Notes under the pieces: generated by a model
Seen by the model: only the letters and a program-made list of their open reading frames with translations
Database searches by the model: none
Told to the model about the DNA's origin: nothing
Part shown: positions 54,935 through 63,215 of the stretch, piece after piece
Layout of the letters: each line of letters begins with the position of its first letter
How positions within the stretch are numbered: the stretch's first letter is position 1
Origin: Paracoccaceae bacterium
Lineage (GTDB): Bacteria > Pseudomonadota > Alphaproteobacteria > Rhodobacterales > Rhodobacteraceae
Reading direction: 5' to 3'
Assembly (NCBI GenBank): GCA_024742455.1
Contig: JANSYL010000001.1
Location: 434,001 to 498,000, forward strand
Length of the DNA stretch: 64,000 nt
Position numbers and translations under genes: made by a program

Positions 54935-56037
54935 GCCAGCCCCGCCGCATCGCGGTAAGCGGCATAGGCGGCGTAGCTGTCGGAGGTGGCGAAGGCGTCT
55001 TCCCAGCCGTTGTCCAGTGCGCGGGCGATCAGCATTTCGAAGCCGAAGGTCCTCAGGTCGGACAGCGGCAGGCCGCGCCCATGACCCGGCGGCAGGGCCG
55101 TCAGATCGGCGAGGATGTCGATGGCATCGGGCAGGCGCGCGGCGTCCACCTGCCCCGCCAGCCCGTAGATCAAGGCGGTCAGCCCATGCAGCGTGTCGGG
55201 GTAAAGCGCCGCGCGGTCACCGCGCGGGGTGGCCAGCATGTCATCCACCGCCACGCTGGACGCGATTTCATCGGCGATCAGGGCGAACTCGGCCGCCGCC
55301 GCCTCGCCTACGGTGCCCGCGACCATGACGGCCCGTGTGGCGCGGTCGGGGACGGCGTGCATGATCTGGCTGACGCGGGTCCAGGACCGTGGCGTGCAGG
55401 CGACCGTCTGGCCCCGGCGCAGCGTATCCTCGGTCGTCTCCAGAAGGTCGGGCCGGGTGCGGATAAAGGCGGCGACGGTCGGGTGGATGCCCGCGCGGGC
55501 CGCGTAATTCTGCAGCCAATCCTCGGCGCTGGCCCGCACGATCATGTGGACCAGACGATCCGACAGCGCCGTGCCCATCTCATAAGCGATGGCGCCATCC
55601 TCGACCGTGTTGCCGGCCGCTACTATCATCACGCTGTCGGGCAGGCGGTGGCGGCCCACGCGGCGTTCCTGCAGCAGGCCGTAGACCGTGGGCTGAAGCG
55701 ACGGGGCGGCCGCGGTCAGTTCATCGAGAAACAGGATCGCGGGGCGGTCGGGGTCATCGGGCAGGTCTTCGGGCCGGTACCAGACGGTTTTCCCGGCCGC
55801 GTGATCATAGAAGGGCAGCCCGCGAAGGTCCTGCGGTTCGATGGTCGTCAGGCGCAGGTCGAAAAGCTCGGCCCCGATGCCATCGGCCAGTTGCTGCACC
55901 AGTTCGGTTTTGCCGACGCCCGGGCGGCCATGCAGCATCCAGGACGCCGTCAGCCCGCCCGCCGCCTGTGCCGCCCAGGCCGCGCGGAGCGTTCTCAGCG
56001 CCTCACCCGCCGACACGGTCGCCGCGTTCACCGCCAT
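54931..56037 (-). CDS. MoxR-family AAA+ ATPase
   Basis: I start at the ATG at 56037. The 368-residue protein has Walker A GRPGVGKTELVQQ near residue 37. Walker B is FLDELTAAAPSLQPTVYGLLQERRVG. A sensor region VMIVAAGNTVEDGAIAYEMGTALSDRLVH follows, and then an arginine-rich C-terminal lid. The layout is that of MoxR ATPases that work with VWA proteins, one of which is encoded directly downstream and overlaps by four bases. It comes just after a membrane protein gene and may be anchored through it. Confidence 0.9.
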   Translation of the reverse strand: MAVNAATVSAGEALRTLRAAWAAQAAGGLTASWMLHGRPGVGKTELVQQLADGIGAELFDLRLTTIEPQDLRGLPFYDHAAGKTVWYRPEDLPDDPDRPAILFLDELTAAAPSLQPTVYGLLQERRVGRHRLPDSVMIVAAGNTVEDGAIAYEMGTALSDRLVHMIVRASAEDWLQNYAARAGIHPTVAAFIRTRPDLLETTEDTLRRGQTVACTPRSWTRVSQIMHAVPDRATRAVMVAGTVGEAAAAEFALIADEIASSVAVDDMLATPRGDRAALYPDTLHGLTALIYGLAGQVDAARLPDAIDILADLTALPPGHGRGLPLSDLRTFGFEMLIARALDNGWEDAFATSDSYAAYAAYRDAAGLA

Positions 56038-56041
56038 GCCG

Positions 56042-56734
56042 TCACGCCCCCGACGCCTGTCGTTTGTCCAGCGCCGCGGCCAGCCGCGCATGGGCCGAGA
56101 CCGCGCGCGCCTCCTGCGCGATGTCGCGGACGAACACCTCCTGGTGCTGGTTGGCGCGCATCAGGTCGCGTTCGGTAAGCTCGGTATCGAACAGGGTGTC
56201 GGCGATGATCGCGCGGTCGCCTGCGTCGAGCGGCACGATATGCGGCTTCGGGTCTGCCGACTGGACCGAGACAAAAGTCAGCGGCGCGATACGCGCCAGT
56301 TCCGACTGCTCGATCACCATCCGCAGCTCGCCCGACTCGATTCCGCGCCGGGCCGCGATCCTGCGCAGCGCCGCGCGCGACCGGAAAGCCAGCGCGTCAA
56401 GCAGGCGGGCGGCGTCATCGGGGACCATCAGCGCGGCGCGCCCGTCAGGCGTGTGGCGCAGCACGCGCATTTCGACAAAGGCGATGACCAGCAGCATCGC
56501 CAGCGGCGCCTGGCTGATCGGCCCGGCCAGATCGCGGTTGGCGAAGGCCACGAAGACAAAGGGCAGAAGCGCCACGAGATAGCGCAATAGCTGCATCTCG
56601 ACGATCAGGCGCAGCCACAGCCCCGCCCCGCCCCGGCGCGGCAGCACGAGGACGCGGCCGAAGAATTTCTTCGGCAGGGACGCGGTGTCGAGCGCGGCGC
56701 GGTTTGCAACGGTGTCAGGCGTGATGATCAGCAT
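56042..56734 (-). CDS. Membrane protein of unknown function next to MoxR/VWA genes
   Basis: The 230-residue protein has two hydrophobic segments, near residues 50-68 (LRYLVALLPFVFVAFAN) and 73-90 (ISQAPLAMLLVIAFVEM). A soluble helical C-terminal half follows, containing AALMVPDDAARLLDALAFRSRAALRRIAARRG. I recognise no family. GGGAGG precedes the start. The next gene begins four bases after its stop. It could serve as the membrane platform for the MoxR/VWA pair. Confidence 0.72.
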   Translation of the reverse strand: MLIITPDTVANRAALDTASLPKKFFGRVLVLPRRGGAGLWLRLIVEMQLLRYLVALLPFVFVAFANRDLAGPISQAPLAMLLVIAFVEMRVLRHTPDGRAALMVPDDAARLLDALAFRSRAALRRIAARRGIESGELRMVIEQSELARIAPLTFVSVQSADPKPHIVPLDAGDRAIIADTLFDTELTERDLMRANQHQEVFVRDIAQEARAVSAHARLAAALDKRQASGA

Positions 56735-56788
56735 CGGGCCTCCCTTCTCCCCCGCTATCCTAGGGCGTGGGGCGGGAAACCCAAGACC

Positions 56789-58237
56789 TCACCGCGCGGC
56801 GGCGAGGATCGCCGCGACATCCAGATGCGCCTCCATGTGATCGGCAAGGGCATCCAGCGTCGTCTCGACCGTGGCGCTGTAGCTGTCTGTGGCGGCGGTG
56901 ACGCCGAAGCCCGCCAGCCAGGCCGCGCGGAACGCATCGTCGCGGAACATGCCGTGCAGGTAGGACCCCGCGACGCGACCATCGGCGCTGACCGCGCCCT
57001 CGGGGCGGCCCGCGACCTGGGCGAAGGGGCGGGCGCGGTCTGGACCATCCGTGATGCCGATATGGATTTCGTACCCGGTAAAGGGCTGGCCGGTTGCAGC
57101 ATAGGTGGCGGCGGTTTCGGTCAGGTGCTTGTCGGGTGTCATGGTGGTGGCGACATCGAGCAGGCCAAGGCCTGCGTCGGAACCGGCCGGGCCCTCGATG
57201 CCGCGGGGGTCGCTGACATTGCGCCCCAGCATCTGGTAGCCGCCGCAAATGCCCAGGATATGCCCGCCACGCCGGTGGTGGGCTGTCAGGTCAATGTCCC
57301 ACCCCTGGGCGCGCAGGAAGGCAAGATCGCCCCGGGTGGATTTGCTGCCGGGAATGATCACCACATCCGCGTCACCGGGAATCGGCTGGCCCGCGCGCAG
57401 CATGGTCAGCCTGACGCCGGGGTCGTGTTTCAGCGGGTCGAGATCGTCGAAATTGGCGATGCGCGACAGGCCGAGGCAGACGATGTGAAACCCCCCGGTC
57501 CGGGCGGGCGCCGACAGGTCCAGCCCATCCTCGGCAGGCAATTTCCAGGCCTCGGTGAACCAGGGCAGCACGCCGAAGCCGCGCCAGCCGGTTTGGTCCT
57601 CGATCAGGGCGTAGCCATCGTCGAAAAGGCGCGGATCGCCCCGGAACCGGTTGATGACAAACCCCGCAATCAGGGCGGCGTCCTCGGGGTCGATCACCGC
57701 CTGTGTGCCCACGATCTGCGCGATCACCCCGCCCCGGTCGATATCACCGGCAAGGATCACCGGCACATCGGCGGCACGGGCGAAGCCCATATTGGCGATG
57801 TCGCCCGGGCGCAGGTTCACCTCGGCCGGGCTGCCCGCGCCTTCGACCAGCACCAGGTCATGGGCGGATTTGAGGCGGTGGAAACTGTCGAGCACCGGAT
57901 CCATCAGCTCGGGCTTCAGGCGTGCATAATCGCGCGCCTTGACCGTCGCGCGGCGCTGGCCCTGCACGATCACCTGTGACCCGGTATCGGTTTCGGGCTT
58001 CAAGAGCACCGGGTTCATGTCGGTATGCGGCACGAGCCCCGCCGCCATCGCCTGCACCGCCTGGGCGCGCCCGATCTCCCCCCCGTCGACGGTGACGGCG
58101 GCGTTGTTCGACATGTTCTGCGGCTTGAAGGGCGCGACGGATAGGCCGCGCCTGAGGGCAGCCCGGCAAAGCCCCGCAACAAGCATCGACTTGCCGACAT
58201 TCGAGCCGGTGCCCTGGATCATGAGGGCGCGGGTCAT
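56789..58237 (-). CDS. cobQ: Cobyric acid synthase
   Basis: I start at the ATG at 58237. The 482-residue protein has an N-terminal ATPase-like domain opening with [27 protein letters not shown] and [30 protein letters not shown]. The C-terminal class I glutamine amidotransferase domain has [14 protein letters not shown] (nucleophile cysteine) and SYLHGMF. It amidates four side chains of adenosylcobyrinic acid diamide in cobalamin synthesis. cobO lies four bases upstream. Confidence 0.96.
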   Translation of the reverse strand: MTRALMIQGTGSNVGKSMLVAGLCRAALRRGLSVAPFKPQNMSNNAAVTVDGGEIGRAQAVQAMAAGLVPHTDMNPVLLKPETDTGSQVIVQGQRRATVKARDYARLKPELMDPVLDSFHRLKSAHDLVLVEGAGSPAEVNLRPGDIANMGFARAADVPVILAGDIDRGGVIAQIVGTQAVIDPEDAALIAGFVINRFRGDPRLFDDGYALIEDQTGWRGFGVLPWFTEAWKLPAEDGLDLSAPARTGGFHIVCLGLSRIANFDDLDPLKHDPGVRLTMLRAGQPIPGDADVVIIPGSKSTRGDLAFLRAQGWDIDLTAHHRRGGHILGICGGYQMLGRNVSDPRGIEGPAGSDAGLGLLDVATTMTPDKHLTETAATYAATGQPFTGYEIHIGITDGPDRARPFAQVAGRPEGAVSADGRVAGSYLHGMFRDDAFRAAWLAGFGVTAATDSYSATVETTLDALADHMEAHLDVAAILAAAR

Positions 58238-58241
58238 CCCC

Positions 58242-58853
58242 TCAATACTCCGTCCCTCGCTGCGCCACCACACCTTGCGTCTTGAACGGGTGTTTCACCT
58301 CGGTCATCTCGGTGACCAGATCGGCGGCGTCGATCAGCTCGGGCTTGGCGTTTCGGCCTGTCAGGCAGACATGGGTCATGGTCGGTTTCTCGGTCTGAAG
58401 GAACGCCACCACTTCGCCGATATCGAGGTAGTCATAGCGCAGGGCGATATTGATCTCGTCCAGCAGGACGAACCGCATATCCGGGTCACGGATCATGCGT
58501 TTGGCAGCCTCCCACCCGGCCCGGGCCGCTGCGATATCGCGGTCGCGGTCCTGGGTTTCCCAGGTGAAGCCTTCGCCCGAGACGACGAATTCACATTGGT
58601 CCGCGAAATGGGTGCGCAGGAATTTCTTTTCGCCGCTTTCCCATCCGCCCTTGATGAACTGCACCACGCCGCATTTCATCCCGTGACCGAGGCAGCGCAT
58701 GATCATCCCGAACCCGGAGGAGCTTTTGCCCTTGCCCGCGCCGGTATGGACAAGGATCAGGCCTTTCTTGACCTTCTTGGTCTTCATCATCTCGTCGCGC
58801 TCGGCCTTGAGGGCGCGCATCCTGGCGTTGTGCTCGGCGGCGGTGTCGGTCAT
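58242..58853 (-). CDS. cobO: Cob(I)yrinic acid a,c-diamide adenosyltransferase
   Basis: The 203-residue protein attaches the adenosyl group to the corrinoid cobalt. The ATP-binding P-loop [14 protein letters not shown] lies near residue 36. [35 protein letters not shown] and [28 protein letters not shown] follow, all typical of CobO/BtuR. I start at the ATG at 58853 behind GGGAGG. The divergent gap of 97 bases to the hydantoinase gene is too short for a usual cobalamin riboswitch. Confidence 0.96.
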   Translation of the reverse strand: MTDTAAEHNARMRALKAERDEMMKTKKVKKGLILVHTGAGKGKSSSGFGMIMRCLGHGMKCGVVQFIKGGWESGEKKFLRTHFADQCEFVVSGEGFTWETQDRDRDIAAARAGWEAAKRMIRDPDMRFVLLDEINIALRYDYLDIGEVVAFLQTEKPTMTHVCLTGRNAKPELIDAADLVTEMTEVKHPFKTQGVVAQRGTEY

Positions 58854-58950
58854 CGGGGCCTCCCATCCTTTGCGCCCGGCATCTCGCACGGGCCGCGCGC
58901 GGGTGTAAACGGGCCTTGATGGCGCGCGGCGGGCGGCGCAAGGTCGGGCC

Positions 58951-60375
58951 ATGGCGGCAGTGATCCATGACATGGTGATCGAAGGCGGGCGGGTGGTGAC
59001 ACCGGCCGGGATGATCGACGCCGATATCGCCGTGACAGGCGGGCGGATCACGGCGCTGGGGACCGGGTTCGCTGCAGCCGAGCGGGTGTCGGCCACGGGG
59101 CTGATCGTCACCCCGGGCGGCGTCGACCCCCATTGCCATATCGAACAGATGTCGGGGATGGGCGTGATGAATGCCGACACGTTCGAGACCGCGACGCGGT
59201 CGGCGGCGATGGGCGGCACCACGACATCAATCAGTTTCGCCGCACAGGGGCCGGGGCAGCGGTTGGCCGATACGGTGGCAGATTACGCCGCGCGCGCCGA
59301 ACGGGGCGCGGCCATCGACCATGCCTTTCACATCAGCATCCGCGACACCGGCGTGCCGGGCTTCGAGGAGGATCTGCGCGCCCTGATCGCCGCCGGGCAC
59401 AGGTCGGTGAAGGTGTTCACCACCTATGACATCAAGCTGGACGATGCCGCAATCCTGGACGTGCTCAGGATCACCGGCGAGGCGGGTGCACTGACATGCA
59501 TCCATGCCGAAACCGACGCGATCCTCGCCGAGGCGCGCGCGCGCGTTCTGGCCCACGGCAAAACCGCCCCGAAACACCATGCCGAGGCGCGGCCGCGTGC
59601 GGCCGAGATCGATGCCGTGGCGCGCATGTGCCGGTTCGCCGAGGTCACCGGCGCGCCCGTGATGCTGTTTCATATCTCCACCGCCGAGGCTGTGGCCGAG
59701 ATCACCGCCGCCCGGGCGCGCGGTGCGCCGGTCTGGGCCGAGACCTGCCCCCATTACCTGTTCATGACCGAGGAGGTGCTGGACAAGCCCGGGCTGGAAG
59801 GCGCGAAATGGATGTGTTCGCCCCCGCAACGGACCCGCAGCGATCAGGCGGCACTGTGGCGGGGGCTGGCATCAGGGGTTTTGCAGATCGTGTCATCGGA
59901 CCATGCGCCTTATCGCTTCGACGCCTCGGGGAAATTGTCGAACGGGGCCGAAGCCCCCTTCCCTGCCATTGCCAACGGTCTGCCGGGGCTGGAGCCGCGC
60001 CTGCCGCTGATGTTCGACGCGATGGTGTCGGGCGGGCGGCTGGGGCCGGTGGCCTTCACCGAGGTCACGGCCGCGCGCGCCGCGCGGCTTTACGGTCTGC
60101 CCGGCAAGGGGGCGATCGCGCCGGGCTTCGATGCCGACCTTGTCCTGTGGGATCCGGACCGGCAGCGGACCTATGCTGCGGACGATCTGCATGACAATGT
60201 GGGCTACAACCCGTGGGAGGGGACGACAGTGACCGGCTGGCCCGTTGCCACCTATCTGCGCGGTCAGGCAGTGATGCGAGAGGGGGAATACCGCGGCACC
60301 GCAGGTGCGGGGCGCTGGACCCTGCGGCCTGGTATAGGGACGCGGGCCGCCGACCTGACCGGAGCACCGGCATGA
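58951..60375 (+). CDS. hydA: Dihydropyrimidinase/D-hydantoinase
   Basis: The 474-residue amidohydrolase opens dihydropyrimidine or hydantoin rings. Metal ligands show as DPHCHIEQM (His61 and His63) and the carboxylated lysine position Lys154 in SVKVFTTYD. The later histidines lie in CIHAETD and FHIST, and the final aspartate is in SSDHAPYRFD. The C-terminal beta sandwich ends normally. The start of the VOC gene overlaps its stop by four bases (ATGA). Confidence 0.94.
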   Translation: MAAVIHDMVIEGGRVVTPAGMIDADIAVTGGRITALGTGFAAAERVSATGLIVTPGGVDPHCHIEQMSGMGVMNADTFETATRSAAMGGTTTSISFAAQGPGQRLADTVADYAARAERGAAIDHAFHISIRDTGVPGFEEDLRALIAAGHRSVKVFTTYDIKLDDAAILDVLRITGEAGALTCIHAETDAILAEARARVLAHGKTAPKHHAEARPRAAEIDAVARMCRFAEVTGAPVMLFHISTAEAVAEITAARARGAPVWAETCPHYLFMTEEVLDKPGLEGAKWMCSPPQRTRSDQAALWRGLASGVLQIVSSDHAPYRFDASGKLSNGAEAPFPAIANGLPGLEPRLPLMFDAMVSGGRLGPVAFTEVTAARAARLYGLPGKGAIAPGFDADLVLWDPDRQRTYAADDLHDNVGYNPWEGTTVTGWPVATYLRGQAVMREGEYRGTAGAGRWTLRPGIGTRAADLTGAPA

Positions 60376-60761
60376 CCGACTGGCCGGAAGGCGCGACGCT
60401 TGCCATCACGTTTCTCTACTACAAGGACCTGCCAAAGGCGGAGGCGTTCTATCGCGACATCCTCGGCCTGCCCCTGGTCATCGACCAGGGCGATCTGGCC
60501 AAGATCATGCAGATTGCGCCGAACGCGCATCTGGGGCTGGTCGATGAGGCGCGGGGCATGAACCGCTGGCAGGCCGAGAAATGCGTGCAGGTCTGCCTGC
60601 GGGTGCCCGATGTGGATGCCTGGCATGCCTATCTGCAGGGCATGGTGGGCGGGCTGAGCGAGATGTTCGTCAACGACGCCATCGGCATCCGCGCCTTCGT
60701 GTTCCGCGACCCCGAAGGGTATCAGGTGGAAATCCAGTCGGTCACGCGGGCGGGCGCATGA
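60372..60761 (+). CDS. VOC-superfamily protein
   Basis: The 129-residue protein has the glyoxalase/bleomycin-resistance fold, with FLYYKDLPKAEAFYRDILGLPLVIDQG at the start and RAFVFRDPEGYQVEIQSV at the end, including the Glu in EIQS that commonly binds metal. The overlaps on both sides (ATGA) place it in the hydantoinase/racemase operon. It may act as an isomerase or racemase on the same substrates, but this is inferred. Confidence 0.85.
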   Translation: MTDWPEGATLAITFLYYKDLPKAEAFYRDILGLPLVIDQGDLAKIMQIAPNAHLGLVDEARGMNRWQAEKCVQVCLRVPDVDAWHAYLQGMVGGLSEMFVNDAIGIRAFVFRDPEGYQVEIQSVTRAGA

Positions 60762-61417
60762 CGGTCCGTTCGCTGATCGTGATCAACCCCAATTCGTCCG
60801 AGACGGTGACGGCGGGCATCGACGCGGCGATGGACCCGTTGCGCGGCTTCGGCACCCCCATCCGCTGCGTCACGCTGGCCGAGGGCCCGCCCGGTATCGA
60901 AAGCCAGGCCCAGGCCGATGAGACGATCCCGCATATGCTGCGTCTGGCGGCGTCGCTGGAGGATCAGGCGGCCGGGTTCGTCATCGCCTGTTTCGGCGAC
61001 CCGGGCCTGCATGCTCTGCGCGACCGGACGGCCCTGCCTGTCCTCGGCATCCAGGAAAGTGCCGTCATGACGGCCCTGACGATGGGGCACCGGTTCGGGG
61101 TGGTGGCGATCCTGCCTGCCTCGATCCCCCGGCACCTGCGGGCCTTCGGCGCGATGGGGGTCACGGACCGGCTCGCGGGCGACCGGGCCCTGGGCCTGGG
61201 CGTGGCGGAGCTGGCCGATCCGGACACAACGCTTGCCCGGATGGTTGCGGTCGGGGCCGCGTTGCGCGATCAGGACGGCGCGGATGTGCTGATCATGGGC
61301 TGCGCCGGGATGGCGCAATATCGCGGCGCGCTGGAGGCGGCGGTGGGCCTGCCGGTGGTTGAGCCCTGCCAGGCCGCCGCAGCCATGGCGCTCGGGCGCA
61401 TCGGTTTGGGGTGGTAG
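60758..61417 (+). CDS. Hydantoin/Asp-Glu racemase family protein
   Basis: The 219-residue protein has the two-cysteine racemase layout: VIACFGDPGLHALRD (Cys near residue 77) and VLIMGCAGMAQYRGALE (Cys near residue 181). The N-terminal IVINPNSSETVTAGID is the family opening. Hydantoin racemases interconvert D- and L-5-substituted hydantoins. The gene overlaps the VOC gene by four bases and is followed by the DapA-like gene after 19 bases, with AGGGAG before that start. Confidence 0.88.
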   Translation: MTVRSLIVINPNSSETVTAGIDAAMDPLRGFGTPIRCVTLAEGPPGIESQAQADETIPHMLRLAASLEDQAAGFVIACFGDPGLHALRDRTALPVLGIQESAVMTALTMGHRFGVVAILPASIPRHLRAFGAMGVTDRLAGDRALGLGVAELADPDTTLARMVAVGAALRDQDGADVLIMGCAGMAQYRGALEAAVGLPVVEPCQAAAAMALGRIGLGW

Positions 61418-61436
61418 GAAAAGGGAGACGAGGGAC

Positions 61437-62357
61437 ATGGGCAAACTGGATGAGACGGCAAAGGGTGTCTTCACCATCGCAGCGACGCCGTTCCTGCCGG
61501 ACGGGGCGCTGGATTTGGACAGCGTCGACCGGATGGTGGATTTCTACGCCGAACGCGGCGCCACCGGCCTGACGATCCTGGGGATCATGGGCGAGGCCGG
61601 GAAACTGTCGACCGGGGAATCGGTGGCGGTGATCGAACGGGTGACGGCACGCACGGACCTGCCGGTGGTCGTGGGGGTATCGGCCCCCGGCGTGGCCGCG
61701 ATCAAGGCGCTGTCTGAGACCGCGATGGACAAGGGCGCGGCGGGTGTCATGGTGGCCCCGCCCGCCAGCCTGCGCACCGATGCGCAGATCACCTCCTATT
61801 TCCAGCTGATCGCCGAGGTGTTGGGCGACACGCCCTGGGTGTTGCAGGATTTCCCGCTGGTCACCGGGGTGCAGATTTCTCCGGCGGTTCTGTTGGAGAT
61901 TTTCCGCAGCTGCCCCACTTGCGTGATGCTGAAGCACGAGGATTGGCCGGGCCTCGACAAGATCAGCACATTGCGCGCGGCAGAGGCCGGGGGAGCGCGG
62001 CGCGTGTCGATCCTGTGCGGCAATGGCGGGCAGTTCCTGCTGGAGGAAATGATCCGTGGCGCCGACGGCGCGATGACGGGCTTTGCCTTCCCCGAGATGA
62101 TGGCCGATGTGGTCGCGGCGATGCAGGCAGGCGACGAGACCCGCGCGCGCGACCTGTTCGATGCCTACATGCCGCTGATCCGGTACGAGGCGCAGCCGGG
62201 CATGGGGCTGGCGATCCGGAAATACATCCTGGCGAAACGCGGGGCGATCGCGCATGCCACGACGCGGCGGCCCGCGCCGAAACTGTCGGATGCGGCGGTG
62301 GCCGAGGTGGAAACGCTTCTGGAGCGGCAGGAGGCCCGGTTGGCTCAACTGAGCTGA
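61437..62357 (+). CDS. Dihydrodipicolinate-synthase-family protein (DapA-like aldolase/lyase)
   Basis: The 306-residue protein has the class I aldolase fold of DapA, NanA and KDG aldolases. It has TGLTILGIMGEAGKLS in place of the usual G-TTGE motif. Its Schiff-base lysine is in PTCVMLKHEDWPG near residue 165. Its substrate is not DapA's for certain, because the genes around it belong to hydantoin or dihydropyrimidine degradation. It could cleave or dehydrate a downstream keto acid. It ends 26 bases from the facing ICL-like gene. Confidence 0.88.
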   Translation: MGKLDETAKGVFTIAATPFLPDGALDLDSVDRMVDFYAERGATGLTILGIMGEAGKLSTGESVAVIERVTARTDLPVVVGVSAPGVAAIKALSETAMDKGAAGVMVAPPASLRTDAQITSYFQLIAEVLGDTPWVLQDFPLVTGVQISPAVLLEIFRSCPTCVMLKHEDWPGLDKISTLRAAEAGGARRVSILCGNGGQFLLEEMIRGADGAMTGFAFPEMMADVVAAMQAGDETRARDLFDAYMPLIRYEAQPGMGLAIRKYILAKRGAIAHATTRRPAPKLSDAAVAEVETLLERQEARLAQLS

Positions 62358-62383
62358 GCCGCGCCATGGTGGAATGAACCGGG

Positions 62384-63211
62384 CTAACCTGCGCCCTTTT
62401 CCAGCAGCGCGTCGATCTGATCGCCGGACGCCGCGCTTTTCAGCCCGCTGAAATCACCGCTTTCCAGCATCGGGGCCATCACATCGCGGATTGCGGCATG
62501 GGTCACCCGCGCCACCTGGCTGCCGAGCGAGATGCGCCGGACGCCCTTGGCCGCGATCTTGGCCACCGTGGCGCGCTGCATCGCGCCCACGGCCAGGACG
62601 TTCACCGGCACCCAGACCGCCGCCATCAGCCGCTCGAGCGCGGCGACATCGGGCAGAACCGGGATATAGACGCAATCGGCCCCGGCAGCGGCGAAGGCCT
62701 GCACGCGGGCCAGCGCCTCGTCCATGTCATAGGTGCCGTTCATCACCCCGTCGGCACGGGCGGTCAGGATGAAGGGGCGGCCAAGGTCGCGCGCAGCCTC
62801 CACCGCTGCCGCGATGCGGTCGATGGCGGCCTCGCGTCCATAGGCGGGATTGCCCTCGACCATCTGCGTATCCTCGATCCCGCAGCCTGACAGGCCCGCC
62901 TCTCCGGCCATCCGGATCGTTTCGGCCACGTCCTCGGGCGCATCGCCGAAGCCGTTTTCGAAATCGCCCGAGACCGGCAGGTCGGTGGCCGCGATGATCT
63001 GCGCGGCATGCTCCAGCGCCTCGTCGCGCGTCACGGTGCCCATGTCGGGGCGGCCCAGCGTGAAGGCATGGGCGGCCGATGACGTGGCCAGCGCCGCCGC
63101 CCCCATCGCCGCCATCATCCGGGCCGAGCCCGCGTCCCACGGGTTGGGCATGACGAAACAGCCCTGCCGGTGCAGATGCGCGAAACGGGCGTGGCGATCC
63201 TCCAGCGTCAT
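62384..63211 (-). CDS. Isocitrate lyase/PEP mutase family protein
   Basis: I start at the ATG at 63211. The 275-residue protein has the phosphoenolpyruvate-mutase barrel: GCFVMPNPWDAGSARMMAAMGAAALATSSAAHAF. Metal-binding acidic groups lie in DLPVSGDFENGFGDAP and GCGIEDTQM, and RADGVMNGTYDMDEALARVQAFAAAGADCVYIPVL follows. The catalytic KKCGH-type motif of true isocitrate lyases is absent, so it fits the oxaloacetase/carboxyphosphonopyruvate-like subgroup. It starts four bases after the homocysteine methyltransferase stop. Confidence 0.9.
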   Translation of the reverse strand: MTLEDRHARFAHLHRQGCFVMPNPWDAGSARMMAAMGAAALATSSAAHAFTLGRPDMGTVTRDEALEHAAQIIAATDLPVSGDFENGFGDAPEDVAETIRMAGEAGLSGCGIEDTQMVEGNPAYGREAAIDRIAAAVEAARDLGRPFILTARADGVMNGTYDMDEALARVQAFAAAGADCVYIPVLPDVAALERLMAAVWVPVNVLAVGAMQRATVAKIAAKGVRRISLGSQVARVTHAAIRDVMAPMLESGDFSGLKSAASGDQIDALLEKGAG

Positions 63212-63215
63212 GCCG

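Noticed and set aside
58854-58950. Cobalamin riboswitch before cobO
   Set aside because: The gap is only 97 bases, divergent with the hydantoinase gene, and I see no B12-box-like core.
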